Shown piece by piece: positions 1 to 6,607 of a stretch of 11,741 bases of DNA. The notes under the pieces are model-generated. The model searched no databases. It saw nothing but the letters and a program-made list of their open reading frames with translations, and was not told the origin of the DNA. The stretch covers positions 1 through 11,741 of the forward strand of contig DJIE01000187.1 in assembly GCA_002433465.1 (NCBI GenBank), read 5' to 3'. This stretch comes from Salinisphaera sp. UBA6602 (lineage in GTDB: Bacteria; Pseudomonadota; Gammaproteobacteria; Nevskiales; Salinisphaeraceae). A program made the position numbers and the translations under genes. Within the stretch, counting starts at the first letter, position 1; each line of letters begins with the position of its first letter.

Positions 1-14
1 CAGGCGGCCCAAGA

Positions 15-479
15 TCAGGCGGCCTTGTCGGCCTTGTCCTCGGTCAGGATGGTGTAAAGCGTGGCCGGGTCGGGGTTCGACCGCAGCTTGGTGCAGATGC
101 TGGTGTCGCGCAGCGTGCGGGCCACCAGTGCCAGCGCCTTGAGGTGCTCCACCCCCGCATCTTCGGGGGCGAAGAGGGCAAAGGCCACATCGACTGGCTG
201 ACGATCGACCGAAGAGAAATCAATCGGTTTGTCCAACAGCACGAAAGCACCGACAACCTTGTCGATCCCGTCCATCCGCGCATGGGGCAGGGCGACGCCG
301 TGGCCGACACCGGTCGGCCCGAGGGTTTCGCGCGTCATCAGCGCATCCACCACTTGGCCGGCCGGCAGCCCATAGGCTTGCTGGGCGAGTTCGCCGATAT
401 CCTGCATCAGACGCTTCTTGCTCGAAGCCGAAGTCAAAACCTTCACGGCCTCTGGCTTGAGGAGTTTGCCGAAATCCAT
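15..479 (-). CDS. ptsN: PTS IIA-like nitrogen regulatory protein PtsN (EIIA-Ntr)
   Basis: This is the terminal phosphoacceptor of the nitrogen-type phosphotransferase system (PtsP-PtsO-PtsN). It is a cytoplasmic regulator and does not itself transport sugar. The 154-residue protein is one PTS EIIA type-2 domain of normal family length. The phosphorylated histidine is H66 in GVALPHAR, preceded by the conserved GPTGVGHG stretch. A second conserved block, GVEHLKALALVARTLRD, lies around residues 109-125. It follows hpf after a 40-base gap on the same strand and is probably cotranscribed. A weak AGGG Shine-Dalgarno lies about nine bases before the ATG. The motif wording (GPTGVGHGVALPHAR, then DPATLYTILTE near the C-terminus) reminds me more of alphaproteobacterial PtsN than of the enteric or pseudomonad form. 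That is from memory and not aligned. The family call is secure. Confidence 0.95.
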   Translation of the reverse strand: MDFGKLLKPEAVKVLTSASSKKRLMQDIGELAQQAYGLPAGQVVDALMTRETLGPTGVGHGVALPHARMDGIDKVVGAFVLLDKPIDFSSVDRQPVDVAFALFAPEDAGVEHLKALALVARTLRDTSICTKLRSNPDPATLYTILTEDKADKAA

Positions 480-519
480 TCCGCTCGCCCTGCTCTTTGG
501 CGGAAATTACCGCCGTGGG

Positions 520-1086
520 TTACGAAGGGTCGATCCAGCCGATGTTGCCGTCTTCTCGACGGTACACGACGTTCATCCCTTCCTGGCCTTCCTTGCGAAA
601 CAGCAGCACCGGGTCGCCCGACAATTCCATCTGCATCACCGCTTCACCGACAGACAAAGTTGGCACCTTCGTCTGCATCTCTGCAATGATCATGGGTTGG
701 AGGGTATCAGGTTCCTGCGCATCTGAATCGCTGTCTGACGCGAGGATATAGGAGGACGCACCCAAAAGTTCAACCGGTTCGGCGCGTTCTTTGTGATGGT
801 CCTTCAGGCGGCGCTTGTAGCGGCGCAGCTGTTTTTCCATTTTTTCGCAGCAGCTATCGAAGGCGGCATAGATCTCTGTCGCCTTGGCCTTGGCCGAGGC
901 ATTGAGACCGGTGGAAAGATGCACGGTGGCCTCGCAGGCAAATTCGTGACCTGTTTTGGAAAACACCACCAGAGCATCTGTCGGGCGTTCGGCATATTTG
1001 CTGACCGCCTCGTCCAGTTCGGTCCGGACATGTGTCCGGAGCGCATCGCCAATGTCGATCTGTTTGCCACTGATCTGATACCGCAT
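520..1086 (-). CDS. hpf: Ribosome hibernation promoting factor, long form (HPF/RaiA family)
   Basis: This 188-residue protein binds the 30S decoding region and inactivates ribosomes in stationary phase; long forms drive 100S dimers through a C-terminal domain. The N-terminal S30AE domain covers about residues 1-100 and includes the basic stretch KQLRRYKRRLKDHHK (86-99). An acidic linker (about 117-128) leads to the C-terminal dimerisation domain (about 132-187), with SVGEAVMQMEL and the end NVVYRREDGNIGWIDP. The start at 1086 is chosen because AAGGAG lies five bases upstream and the protein then begins MRYQISGKQIDIGDALR. An upstream ATG at 1134 would add sixteen residues of no family character. 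E. coli-type HPF is only about 95 residues, so the long form next to lptB is unusual for a gammaproteobacterium. Two sampled 60-base lines fully inside the gene counted 57-60% GC by hand, below neighbours on the right. Confidence 0.93.
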   Translation of the reverse strand: MRYQISGKQIDIGDALRTHVRTELDEAVSKYAERPTDALVVFSKTGHEFACEATVHLSTGLNASAKAKATEIYAAFDSCCEKMEKQLRRYKRRLKDHHKERAEPVELLGASSYILASDSDSDAQEPDTLQPMIIAEMQTKVPTLSVGEAVMQMELSGDPVLLFRKEGQEGMNVVYRREDGNIGWIDPS

Positions 1087-1091
1087 ATCGT

Positions 1092-1097
1092 CTCCTT
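1092..1097 (-). promoter_or_regulatory. Strong ribosome binding site for hpf
   Basis: AAGGAG on the minus strand, five bases before the ATG at 1086. It decides the hpf start in favour of the internal methionine over the upstream ATG at 1134. Confidence 0.75.
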
Positions 1098-1255
1098 GTC
1101 TTTCTTGTTCCGAACATTGCCAAACGGTCCACATGCGTGGTGCGCGACAACTTTCAGATATGGAGGAATGGTGCTGCGACCAGGATGATTTTAACCGTTC
1201 CTTCGCGGGAAGGGCGATGCAGGATCAAACAGGAACGCGATGTCACCATAGGTCA

Positions 1256-1284
1256 ATGAGGCCGCGTTTCCGTTTGAAAGTCAA
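1256..1284 (-). promoter_or_regulatory. Possible sigma-70 promoter for hpf-ptsN
   Basis: On the minus strand a good -35 box, TTGACT (1284-1279), is followed after 17-18 bases by a poor -10 (CCTCAT or CTCATT). The leader would be about 160 bases. A lone near-consensus -10, TAAAAT (1193-1188), lies closer to the gene but has no -35 partner. The true start site cannot be chosen by eye. Confidence 0.3.
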
Positions 1285-1326
1285 TGGCGCCGATGCACCC
1301 GCCATTCTTTTATCGCTACAATCAGA

Positions 1327-1360
1327 GCGGTTTTCCGCAAAGTGCAGGCAGGGCCCTGCC
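1327..1360 (-). repeat. Two short inverted repeats downstream of lptB
   Basis: Positions 1347-1360 form a perfect 14-base palindrome (GGCAGGGCCCTGCC), which can fold as a 5-bp stem with a GGCC loop. Positions 1327-1338 form GCGG-AAAA-CCGC on the minus strand. No run of T follows either, so they are not a classical intrinsic terminator. They could mark the 3' end of the lpt mRNA or be chance in GC-rich DNA. Confidence 0.35.
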
Positions 1361-1394
1361 GAGGGCTGGAAGGCCGGGCGAAACGCGCTAAGTC

Positions 1395-2150
1395 TTAGGA
1401 AATACGGAAGTTATCGCCAAGGTAGACGCGGCGTACATTCTCGTTTTGCACAACTTCTTCGGGCGTTCCGGACATCAGAACTTTGCCCTCATGCAGGATA
1501 TAGGCGCGGTCCACGATCTCTAGGGTTTCGCGGACGTTGTGGTCGGTGATCAGCACGCCGATGCCGCGGTTTTTAAGATGCGTGATGATGCTGCGGATAT
1601 CGCCGATGGAAATGGGGTCGATGCCGGCAAACGGTTCGTCGAGCAGCATGTACTGCGGCTGGGCGGCGAGCGCGCGCGCGATTTCCACCCGCCGGCGTTC
1701 GCCGCCGGACAGATTCACGCCCTTGGAATCGGCGATATGGCCAATTGACAGCTCGTCGAGCAGCGACGCGAGTTCGCGGTCGATATCGGCTTTGTTCAGG
1801 CCAGGGCGTATTTGCAGGATGGCGCGGATATTGTCGGCCACCGACAGCTTGCGAAAGACCGAGGCTTCCTGTGGGAGATAGCCGATGCCCAGCTTCGCAC
1901 GGGCATGCATGGGCAGGCCGATCAGGCTGCGTTCGCCGAGCATGATCTGCCCGGTATCGGGCGTGACCAGTCCCACGATCATGTAGAACGAGGTGGTCTT
2001 GCCGGCGCCGTTGGGCCCGAGCAGGCCCACCACTTCGCCCGGCGCCAGCGACAGGCTGACGTCCTGAACCACGGCGCGTCCCTTGTAGCGCTTGCTCAGG
2101 TTTTCGGCGACCAGCCGCTGGCCGTTCGCCGTCCCGGCGGTCGAACTCAC
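1395..2150 (-). CDS. lptB: LPS export ABC transporter ATPase LptB
   Basis: LptB is the cytoplasmic ATPase that, with LptF and LptG, extracts lipopolysaccharide from the inner membrane and pushes it onto the LptC-LptA bridge. All ABC motifs are present in its 251 residues: Walker A GPNGAGKT (45-52), the Q-loop glutamine in LPQEASVFRKLS (Q94), signature LSGGE (147-151), Walker B YMLLDEP (167-173) and switch histidine H204. The C-terminus RRVYLGDNFRIS is typical of LptB. Length is close to the E. coli protein (241). The start is GTG, overlapping the lptA stop as GTGA, which indicates translational coupling. lptF and lptG are not in the window. In many proteobacteria rpoN follows directly, but here it does not. 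Confidence 0.97.
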   Translation of the reverse strand: MSSTAGTANGQRLVAENLSKRYKGRAVVQDVSLSLAPGEVVGLLGPNGAGKTTSFYMIVGLVTPDTGQIMLGERSLIGLPMHARAKLGIGYLPQEASVFRKLSVADNIRAILQIRPGLNKADIDRELASLLDELSIGHIADSKGVNLSGGERRRVEIARALAAQPQYMLLDEPFAGIDPISIGDIRSIITHLKNRGIGVLITDHNVRETLEIVDRAYILHEGKVLMSGTPEEVVQNENVRRVYLGDNFRIS

Positions 2151-2674
2151 GGTTGCGTATCCTCTTGCGGCTGAATGGTGATACGCACGCGCTTGCTGTC
2201 CGATCCGCCCCGTTCGGCCTGGGTGCGTTCGGTGTCCAGGTTGTGGCGGATGACCTGGCCGTTGATTTCGTCACCGCCGCGGCGTACTACCGCATCGCCG
2301 CGCAGCACGATGGTGGAATCGTTGTTGGTGTATTCGATCTGGCCGGCGTTGCCGGTAACCACGTCGTTGCCCTCGCGATCGGGCTGCTTGTCGAACTTGG
2401 CCGGGCTGCCGTCGAGCACGGCCTTGATGTTGCCGCGGTCGTTGATGCGCGTCACCACCAGCCGGTGGCCGGTCAGGGTGAGCCCGCCGCGGGTGAGCAC
2501 CACGTTGCCCGTATAGGTGCTTGTGCCTTGCTGCTGGGACAGATCGGCGCTGTTGGATTCGATACGAATCGGCAGTGGCTGTTGCTGTGCAGGCGCTGCG
2601 CCGGTTGCCAGCACAAGCCCGAGCGCGACCAGCGCGACCGACAGACCCCTACGGCGTGTAAGTGACTTGTACAT
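2147..2674 (-). CDS. lptA: LPS transport periplasmic protein LptA
   Basis: LptA is the periplasmic beta-jellyroll protein that polymerises into the bridge carrying LPS from LptC to the outer-membrane LptD. The 175-residue precursor has a clear Sec signal peptide: basic MYKSLTRRR, a hydrophobic core to about residue 24, and likely cleavage after APA (residue 29). The OstA/LptA domain follows from about residue 36 to 150, with the typical phrases STYTGNVVLTRGGLTLTGHRLVV and EIEYTN-like repeats (here QIEYTNND). The mature C-terminus is charged and probably disordered. The gene overlaps lptC by 26 bases in another frame and lptB by four, so it is most likely translated by coupling; only a weak GAG lies upstream of its ATG. 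Confidence 0.94.
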   Translation of the reverse strand: MYKSLTRRRGLSVALVALGLVLATGAAPAQQQPLPIRIESNSADLSQQQGTSTYTGNVVLTRGGLTLTGHRLVVTRINDRGNIKAVLDGSPAKFDKQPDREGNDVVTGNAGQIEYTNNDSTIVLRGDAVVRRGGDEINGQVIRHNLDTERTQAERGGSDSKRVRITIQPQEDTQP

Positions 2675-3203
2675 TTTCGAGCAGTCTCAGCTTGTCGGTT
2701 TTCAGGTTGACCTCCATGCCGTCGCCTTCGACGCGTTGGCCGGGCTCGGTGGCGGTCACATGGGCCTGCGTGTCGATACGGTCGGTATCGGGGCGCACCC
2801 AGGCGTTGTCGGTGACGATCTCGACGACGTTGCCGTTGACCCGCGGATGCCGCCCCGTGACCCCGTCGTAGAGATAGATATCGCGTTCGCCGGCGGGTAT
2901 GCGGCCGCGCTCGGCGCTTACGTCCCAGTAGGTTTTGGTGCCTGCAAGGTAGTGTACGTCAATATCCGTGAGCCGAGCCGAGTCGTCCGCGAAGTGCAGA
3001 CTTTCGCCGACGGTCATGCGATAGGCGAGTCTGCCGTTGTCGTCCATCTGGCGCACGACGGCATCGCTCATGTAGTAGTCGCTGTTGTCCGGGGTGGACA
3101 GACGCGGCGCATCATCGGCGCCTGACGTGCGCTCGTTGTTGATCACGCGCAGACCTAGAAGCACGGCCGATGCCACGAGCAGAATGGCGACGATGCGTAG
3201 CAT
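2649..3203 (-). CDS. lptC: LPS export inner-membrane anchored protein LptC
   Basis: LptC is a bitopic inner-membrane protein that receives LPS from LptB2FG and hands it to LptA. The 184-residue product begins with one membrane helix (about residues 3-20, IVAILLVASAVLLGL) and has a periplasmic YrbK/LptC fold with alternating beta strands. Recognisable are YYMSDAVVRQMDDNGRLAYRM (about 43-63) and the late block RVEGDGMEVNLKTDKLRLLENVQVTY. Its length is close to E. coli LptC (191). It starts 11 bases after kdsC and its tail overlaps lptA by 26 bases, so the three lpt genes and the two kds genes look like one transcript. LptC diverges quickly in sequence, so position between kdsC and lptA is strong support. 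Confidence 0.92.
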   Translation of the reverse strand: MLRIVAILLVASAVLLGLRVINNERTSGADDAPRLSTPDNSDYYMSDAVVRQMDDNGRLAYRMTVGESLHFADDSARLTDIDVHYLAGTKTYWDVSAERGRIPAGERDIYLYDGVTGRHPRVNGNVVEIVTDNAWVRPDTDRIDTQAHVTATEPGQRVEGDGMEVNLKTDKLRLLENVQVTYTP

Positions 3204-3214
3204 GTCGGCAGCCG

Positions 3215-3724
3215 CTAGCGGGCGTCGTGGGCGGCGATGATCAGTTCGCAGGCTTCGCGAACCGCACCCTGACCGCCATCGAAGCGACTCACCCAGTGGG
3301 CGCTCTCGATGACGTCTTCAACCGCGTCGGCCACGGCCATGGCCAGGCGAGCCTGGCGCATCAGGCCCAGGTCGGGCAGATCATCGCCCATGACCGCGGC
3401 CTGATCGGGGGTGAGTTCGAGTTCGGCCAGCAGGGCTTCGAAGTCCAGCTGCTTGTCGTGGCTGTCGAGATAGATGTACTCGACGCCCAGGGAATGCAGG
3501 CGTGCAGCCACCGCCGGCGAGGGACGGCCGCTGATTGCGGCCACGGCCACGCCGGCTGCCTGCAGGCGTTGAATGCCCAGCCCGTCGCGTACGCTCATGC
3601 TCTTTATCTCTTCGCCGTGGTCGTAGAGATAAAGCTTGCCGTCGGTCATCACGCCGTCGACGTCGAACACGGCCACGCGAATGTCGGCAGCGCGCTTCTG
3701 GATTTCGCTGAACTCGGGTTTCAT
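3215..3724 (-). CDS. kdsC: 3-deoxy-D-manno-octulosonate-8-phosphate phosphatase KdsC
   Basis: KdsC removes phosphate from Kdo-8-phosphate to give Kdo, the inner-core sugar needed before lipid A can be completed and exported. It is a cytoplasmic, tetrameric HAD-superfamily enzyme without a cap domain. In the 169 residues the HAD motifs are all visible: motif I DVDGVMTDG with D21 and D23 as nucleophile and acid/base, motif II serine S65 in AISGRPS, lysine K91, and motif III GDDLPDL with D114 and D115 for magnesium. The length fits stand-alone KdsC of Pseudomonas type (E. coli is 188). The ATG overlaps the kdsD stop by four bases, and the two enzymes sit two steps apart in the same pathway. Confidence 0.96.
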   Translation of the reverse strand: MKPEFSEIQKRAADIRVAVFDVDGVMTDGKLYLYDHGEEIKSMSVRDGLGIQRLQAAGVAVAAISGRPSPAVAARLHSLGVEYIYLDSHDKQLDFEALLAELELTPDQAAVMGDDLPDLGLMRQARLAMAVADAVEDVIESAHWVSRFDGGQGAVREACELIIAAHDAR

Positions 3725-4698
3725 ATCACTCCGGCTCGCAGGAGATCCTGCATGTTGAGCGCCCCTTCGGGGCGATTGTCGGCATCCACCACCAGCAGCG
3801 CGCCGCCGCCGATACGATGCGCCTGCAACAGGCGCACGGCTTCGGCAGCAAGCATGTCGGCGGTCACGGTTTTCGGTGAACGGGTCATGTGATCGGCAAT
3901 GCCGGCGTGTTTGATATCGATGTCCTGATCCAGTGTGCGACGCAGATCGCCATCGGTAAATACGCCCGCCAGGCGGCCGTCGGCATCGACGACGCCGGTC
4001 ATGCCCAGCCCCTTCGCGCTCATTTCCAGCAGTGCCTCGCGCAGCGGCGCGTCCGTCGATACCCGCGGCAGCTCGTCGCCGGTGTGCATGATATCGCCCA
4101 CGGTCAGCAGCAGTCGCCGACCGAGCGCGCCACCGGGATGGGAGCGGGCAAAATCCTCGGCGGTGAAATGGCGCGCTTCGAGCAGCGCGATGGCCAGCGC
4201 ATCGCCCATCACCAAGGCGGCGGTGGTAGACGAGGTAGGCGCCAGCTCCAGCGGGCAGGCCTCGAGTTCCACGGCGACATCCAGATGCACGTCGGCTCGC
4301 TGGGCCAGGGTCGACTCGGCATTGCCGGTCATCGCGATCAGCGGCACGTCCAGGCGCTTGATCAGCGGCAGAATCGTGAGGATCTCGCCGGTTTCGCCGG
4401 AATAGGACAGGGCGATGACCACGTCCTGTGCGGTGATCATGCCCAGATCGCCGTGGCTGGCCTCGCCCGGATGCACGAAGAAAGCGGGCGTGCCGGTAGA
4501 GGCCAGCGTGGCCGCGATCTTGCCCGCGATATGACCGGATTTGCCCATGCCGGTCACCACCACGCGCCCCGGGCAGGCGATCAGCGTTTCGGCCGCGGCT
4601 GCGAACTGGGTATCGATGCGTGCCGACAGCGCTGCCACGGCCGCGGCTTCGATATCGATGACGCGTCGAGCCGAATTCATGATGTCCTGTGCGTTCAT
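3721..4698 (-). CDS. kdsD: D-arabinose 5-phosphate isomerase KdsD
   Basis: KdsD converts ribulose 5-phosphate to arabinose 5-phosphate, the first dedicated step to Kdo. Its 325 residues comprise an N-terminal SIS sugar-isomerase domain (about 38-185) and two CBS domains (about 204-262 and 268-325). The catalytic residues known from E. coli (K59, H88, E111, H193) are all present here at a constant shift: K53, H82, E105 and H187. Motifs GMGKSGHI, STGTPAFFVHPGEASHGDLGM and SHPGGALGRRLL agree with the family. It is the first gene of the leftward kds-lpt cluster. The start is uncertain. The ATG used here (4698) has GAGGG almost touching it, while an in-frame ATG at 4680 has AGGA four bases upstream and would give 319 residues. 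Confidence 0.96.
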   Translation of the reverse strand: MNAQDIMNSARRVIDIEAAAVAALSARIDTQFAAAAETLIACPGRVVVTGMGKSGHIAGKIAATLASTGTPAFFVHPGEASHGDLGMITAQDVVIALSYSGETGEILTILPLIKRLDVPLIAMTGNAESTLAQRADVHLDVAVELEACPLELAPTSSTTAALVMGDALAIALLEARHFTAEDFARSHPGGALGRRLLLTVGDIMHTGDELPRVSTDAPLREALLEMSAKGLGMTGVVDADGRLAGVFTDGDLRRTLDQDIDIKHAGIADHMTRSPKTVTADMLAAEAVRLLQAHRIGGGALLVVDADNRPEGALNMQDLLRAGVI

Positions 4699-4704
4699 AC
4701 CCTC

Positions 4705-4710
4705 ATTCTA
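4705..4710 (-). promoter_or_regulatory. Possible -10 box for the kdsD operon
   Basis: TAGAAT on the minus strand, only six bases before the ATG at 4698, matches the -10 consensus at five of six positions. No good -35 lies 16-18 bases upstream. If used, transcription would begin at about the first ATG, giving either a leaderless mRNA or initiation at the second ATG (4680). Confidence 0.35.
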
Positions 4711-4808
4711 GCGTAGCTGCGACACGCCAACATGTTGTTCGTTCAGGCTTTCGGTCAATGGTGCGATGATCGCCGGTCGTTGTCGTATGCAGGTTTGCAT
4801 GCGCCCCG

Positions 4809-4814
4809 TATAAT
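4809..4814 (+). promoter_or_regulatory. Perfect -10 box (TATAAT) of the rightward ABC-ibaG-murA cluster
   Basis: TATAAT is followed directly by the GC-rich discriminator GCGCGCC, giving a short leader of about 25 bases before the ATG at 4847. The -35 is poor at every normal spacing (TATGCA at 17). In its place lies an inverted repeat ATGCA-GGTT-TGCAT (4787-4800). A GC-rich discriminator is typical of promoters repressed by ppGpp and DksA, so growth-rate control is a reasonable inference for genes feeding murA. Confidence 0.55.
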
Positions 4815-4846
4815 GCGCGCCCTTTTGTTCGACCCGTGCGGCTGCG

Positions 4847-5785
4847 ATGACCGAACCCGCTATCTCCATACAGAACGTCGAAAAACGCTACCCGAGCACC
4901 CATGCGCTCAAGGGGGTGTCCTTCGATATTCGTCCGGGTGAATACTTTGGCCTACTGGGCCCCAACGGGGCCGGAAAATCCACCCTGATCAGCATCATTG
5001 CCGGTCTCGCCCATGCCACGGCCGGCAGCGTGTCCGTGCTCGGCCACGACGTGCGCCGCGATTTTCGCCGCTCTCGCCGTGCGCTCGGCGTGGTGCCCCA
5101 GGAGCTGGTTTACGACCCGTTCTTTCCGGTGCGCGAAATGCTGCGTATCCAGGCCGGCTATTTCGGCTGCTGCAAGGACTACTGGCCGTGGATCGACGAG
5201 CTGCTCGAGCGCCTCGACCTGACCGACAAGGCAGAGGTTTCGATGCGCGCGCTCTCCGGTGGCATGAAGCGGCGCGTGCTCATCGCCCAGGCGTTGGTAC
5301 ACAAGCCGCAGGTGGTCATTCTCGATGAGCCGACGGCCGGCGTGGACGTGGAGCTGCGGCGCACGCTCTGGCATTTCACCCGCGAACTCAACGAGGCCGG
5401 CCATACCATCGTGCTGACCACGCATTATCTGGAAGAGGCCGAAGAGCTGTGCGATCGTATCGCGATCCTCGACCGCGGGCGGCTGTCGGTACTCGAAGAC
5501 AAGCGCGCGCTGCTTGATCGCCATCCCTATCGTTTTCTGTCCCTGCAGCTGTCGGGTAACGGCGGCGCATTGCCGGCCAGCGTCGAGCGGCTCATCGAGG
5601 ATCGCCACGACGACACGCTCGATCTCAAGCTCGAGCAGGGCAAGGATTTCATCGCCGATGTGATGGAGCAGATCCGGGACGCGGGCTATCGCATTCAGGA
5701 TGTACGCACGCGTGAGCCGTCGCTGGAGAATATTTTCGTCGAGCTCACCGACCACTCCAACGACCGTGACGAGGGCGCCGCATGA
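4847..5785 (+). CDS. ABC-2 type exporter, ATP-binding protein (YadG-like)
   Basis: This is the cytoplasmic ATPase of a two-gene ABC-2 exporter whose permease follows directly. In its 312 residues are Walker A GPNGAGKS (38-45), Q85, signature LSGGM (136-140), Walker B VVILDEP (156-162) with E161, and switch histidine H193. A regulatory or accessory tail runs from about residue 215 and ends with the ABC-2 ATPase phrase REPSLENIFVELT. E. coli YadG (308 residues) is the closest architecture I know; its substrate is not established, and none should be assumed here. Related pairs are often found beside ibaG and murA in Betaproteobacteria and some Gammaproteobacteria, which hints at an envelope role. 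The stop overlaps the permease ATG by four bases. No clear Shine-Dalgarno precedes the ATG. Confidence 0.9.
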   Translation: MTEPAISIQNVEKRYPSTHALKGVSFDIRPGEYFGLLGPNGAGKSTLISIIAGLAHATAGSVSVLGHDVRRDFRRSRRALGVVPQELVYDPFFPVREMLRIQAGYFGCCKDYWPWIDELLERLDLTDKAEVSMRALSGGMKRRVLIAQALVHKPQVVILDEPTAGVDVELRRTLWHFTRELNEAGHTIVLTTHYLEEAEELCDRIAILDRGRLSVLEDKRALLDRHPYRFLSLQLSGNGGALPASVERLIEDRHDDTLDLKLEQGKDFIADVMEQIRDAGYRIQDVRTREPSLENIFVELTDHSNDRDEGAA

Positions 5786-6537
5786 ACTGGCAGGGCTGCT
5801 TCACGCTTTTTTCCAAGGAAGTCCGGCGCTTTTACAGCGTTATCCTGCAGACGGTCGGCGCGCCGGTGGTCACCGCGCTGCTCTACATGGTGGTGTTCGG
5901 CCAGGTGCTCCAGGGCCAGGAAATCCAGGGCGTACCGGCTTCGGCGTTTCTGGTGCCGGGACTGATGATGATGAGCATCATTCAGAATTCGTTCGCCAAT
6001 ACCTCGTCGAGCCTGACCCAGTCCAAGATCAACGGCAATCTGGTGTTCTTGTTGATGACGCCGTTGTCGGCGTTCGAGATCTACCTGGCCTATATCGGCG
6101 CATCGCTGGTGCGCGCGACGCTGGTGGCCTGCGTGTTGTATCTGGTCACACAGCTGTTCGTGACGGTGCCAATCGCCAATCCGCTGCTGGTGGCGACGAT
6201 GCTGGTATTCGGCGGCGGTACGCTGGCGGTGATGGGGCTGATCGCGGGCATTCTGGCGAACAAGTTCGATCATCTGGCCGCGTTTCAGAATTTCTTCATC
6301 ATGCCGCTGTCGTTTCTGTCCGGCGTGTTCTACTCGATTCATTCGCTGCCCGAGTTCTGGCAGAAGGCGTCGCACTTCAATCCGTTCTTCTACATGATCG
6401 ACGGTTTTCGCCAGGGCTTTTTCGGCGTTGGCGACAGCGACCCGTTGCGCAGTGTGGCGGTCGCGGCAGCCTTCTTTGCCTTTGTGTCGACGATTTGTGT
6501 GGTCATGCTGGCCAAGGGTTACAAGATTCGAGGCTGA
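5782..6537 (+). CDS. ABC-2 type exporter, permease (YadH-like)
   Basis: This is the integral membrane partner of the preceding ATPase. The 251 residues form the ABC2_membrane fold with about six membrane helices: near 22-41, 55-75, 102-126, 133-158, 170-188 and 223-245. The N-terminal amphipathic stretch (WQGCFTLFSKEVRRF) before the first helix is typical. The family signature lies around residues 172-214 (FFIMPLSFLSGVFY, then LPEFWQKASHFNPFFYMIDGFR). Length agrees with E. coli YadH (256). One ATPase plus one permease would assemble as a 2+2 exporter. Start ATG overlaps the ATPase stop (ATGA). What it moves is unknown; position next to cell-wall and LPS genes suggests an envelope component, but this is inference only. 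Confidence 0.9.
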   Translation: MNWQGCFTLFSKEVRRFYSVILQTVGAPVVTALLYMVVFGQVLQGQEIQGVPASAFLVPGLMMMSIIQNSFANTSSSLTQSKINGNLVFLLMTPLSAFEIYLAYIGASLVRATLVACVLYLVTQLFVTVPIANPLLVATMLVFGGGTLAVMGLIAGILANKFDHLAAFQNFFIMPLSFLSGVFYSIHSLPEFWQKASHFNPFFYMIDGFRQGFFGVGDSDPLRSVAVAAAFFAFVSTICVVMLAKGYKIRG

Positions 6538-6607
6538 GCCGCGAACCGGGCCGTGACGACTTCGCTCGTGCTAGCATTTCGCGCCCGATTTCCAAAGACG
6601 CCGAATC

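Larger units (their letters stand above)
1087..1394. other. 308-bp gap between lptB and hpf, no gene seen
   Basis: No convincing coding frame is seen on either strand, and no rpoN remnant could be recognised. The middle is more AT-rich than its surroundings: 53% GC for 1261-1320 by hand count. On the minus strand it holds short inverted repeats just after lptB (1327-1338 and 1347-1360), a TTGACT box at 1279-1284, a TAAAAT box at 1188-1193 and a palindrome TGTTCGGAACA at 1106-1116. It is probably the hpf-ptsN promoter and leader region. It is also the likely junction if hpf-ptsN arrived by transfer. Confidence 0.6.

Noticed and set aside
1087..1394. Possible rpoN remnant in the gap
   Set aside because: I looked on the minus strand for the conserved C-terminal RpoN box and other sigma-54 text and saw none; stops occur in the frames. 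The gene appears absent rather than decayed.
1133..1549. Rightward open frame of 138 codons across the lptB-hpf gap
   Set aside because: It runs into the antisense of lptB, has no recognisable domain and no good ribosome binding site. It is probably chance.
6552..6580. Promoter for ibaG in the 70-base gap
   Set aside because: A TGCTAGCAT extended -10-like string is present, but there is no -35 and the hexamer is weak. It is not listed as a separate feature.
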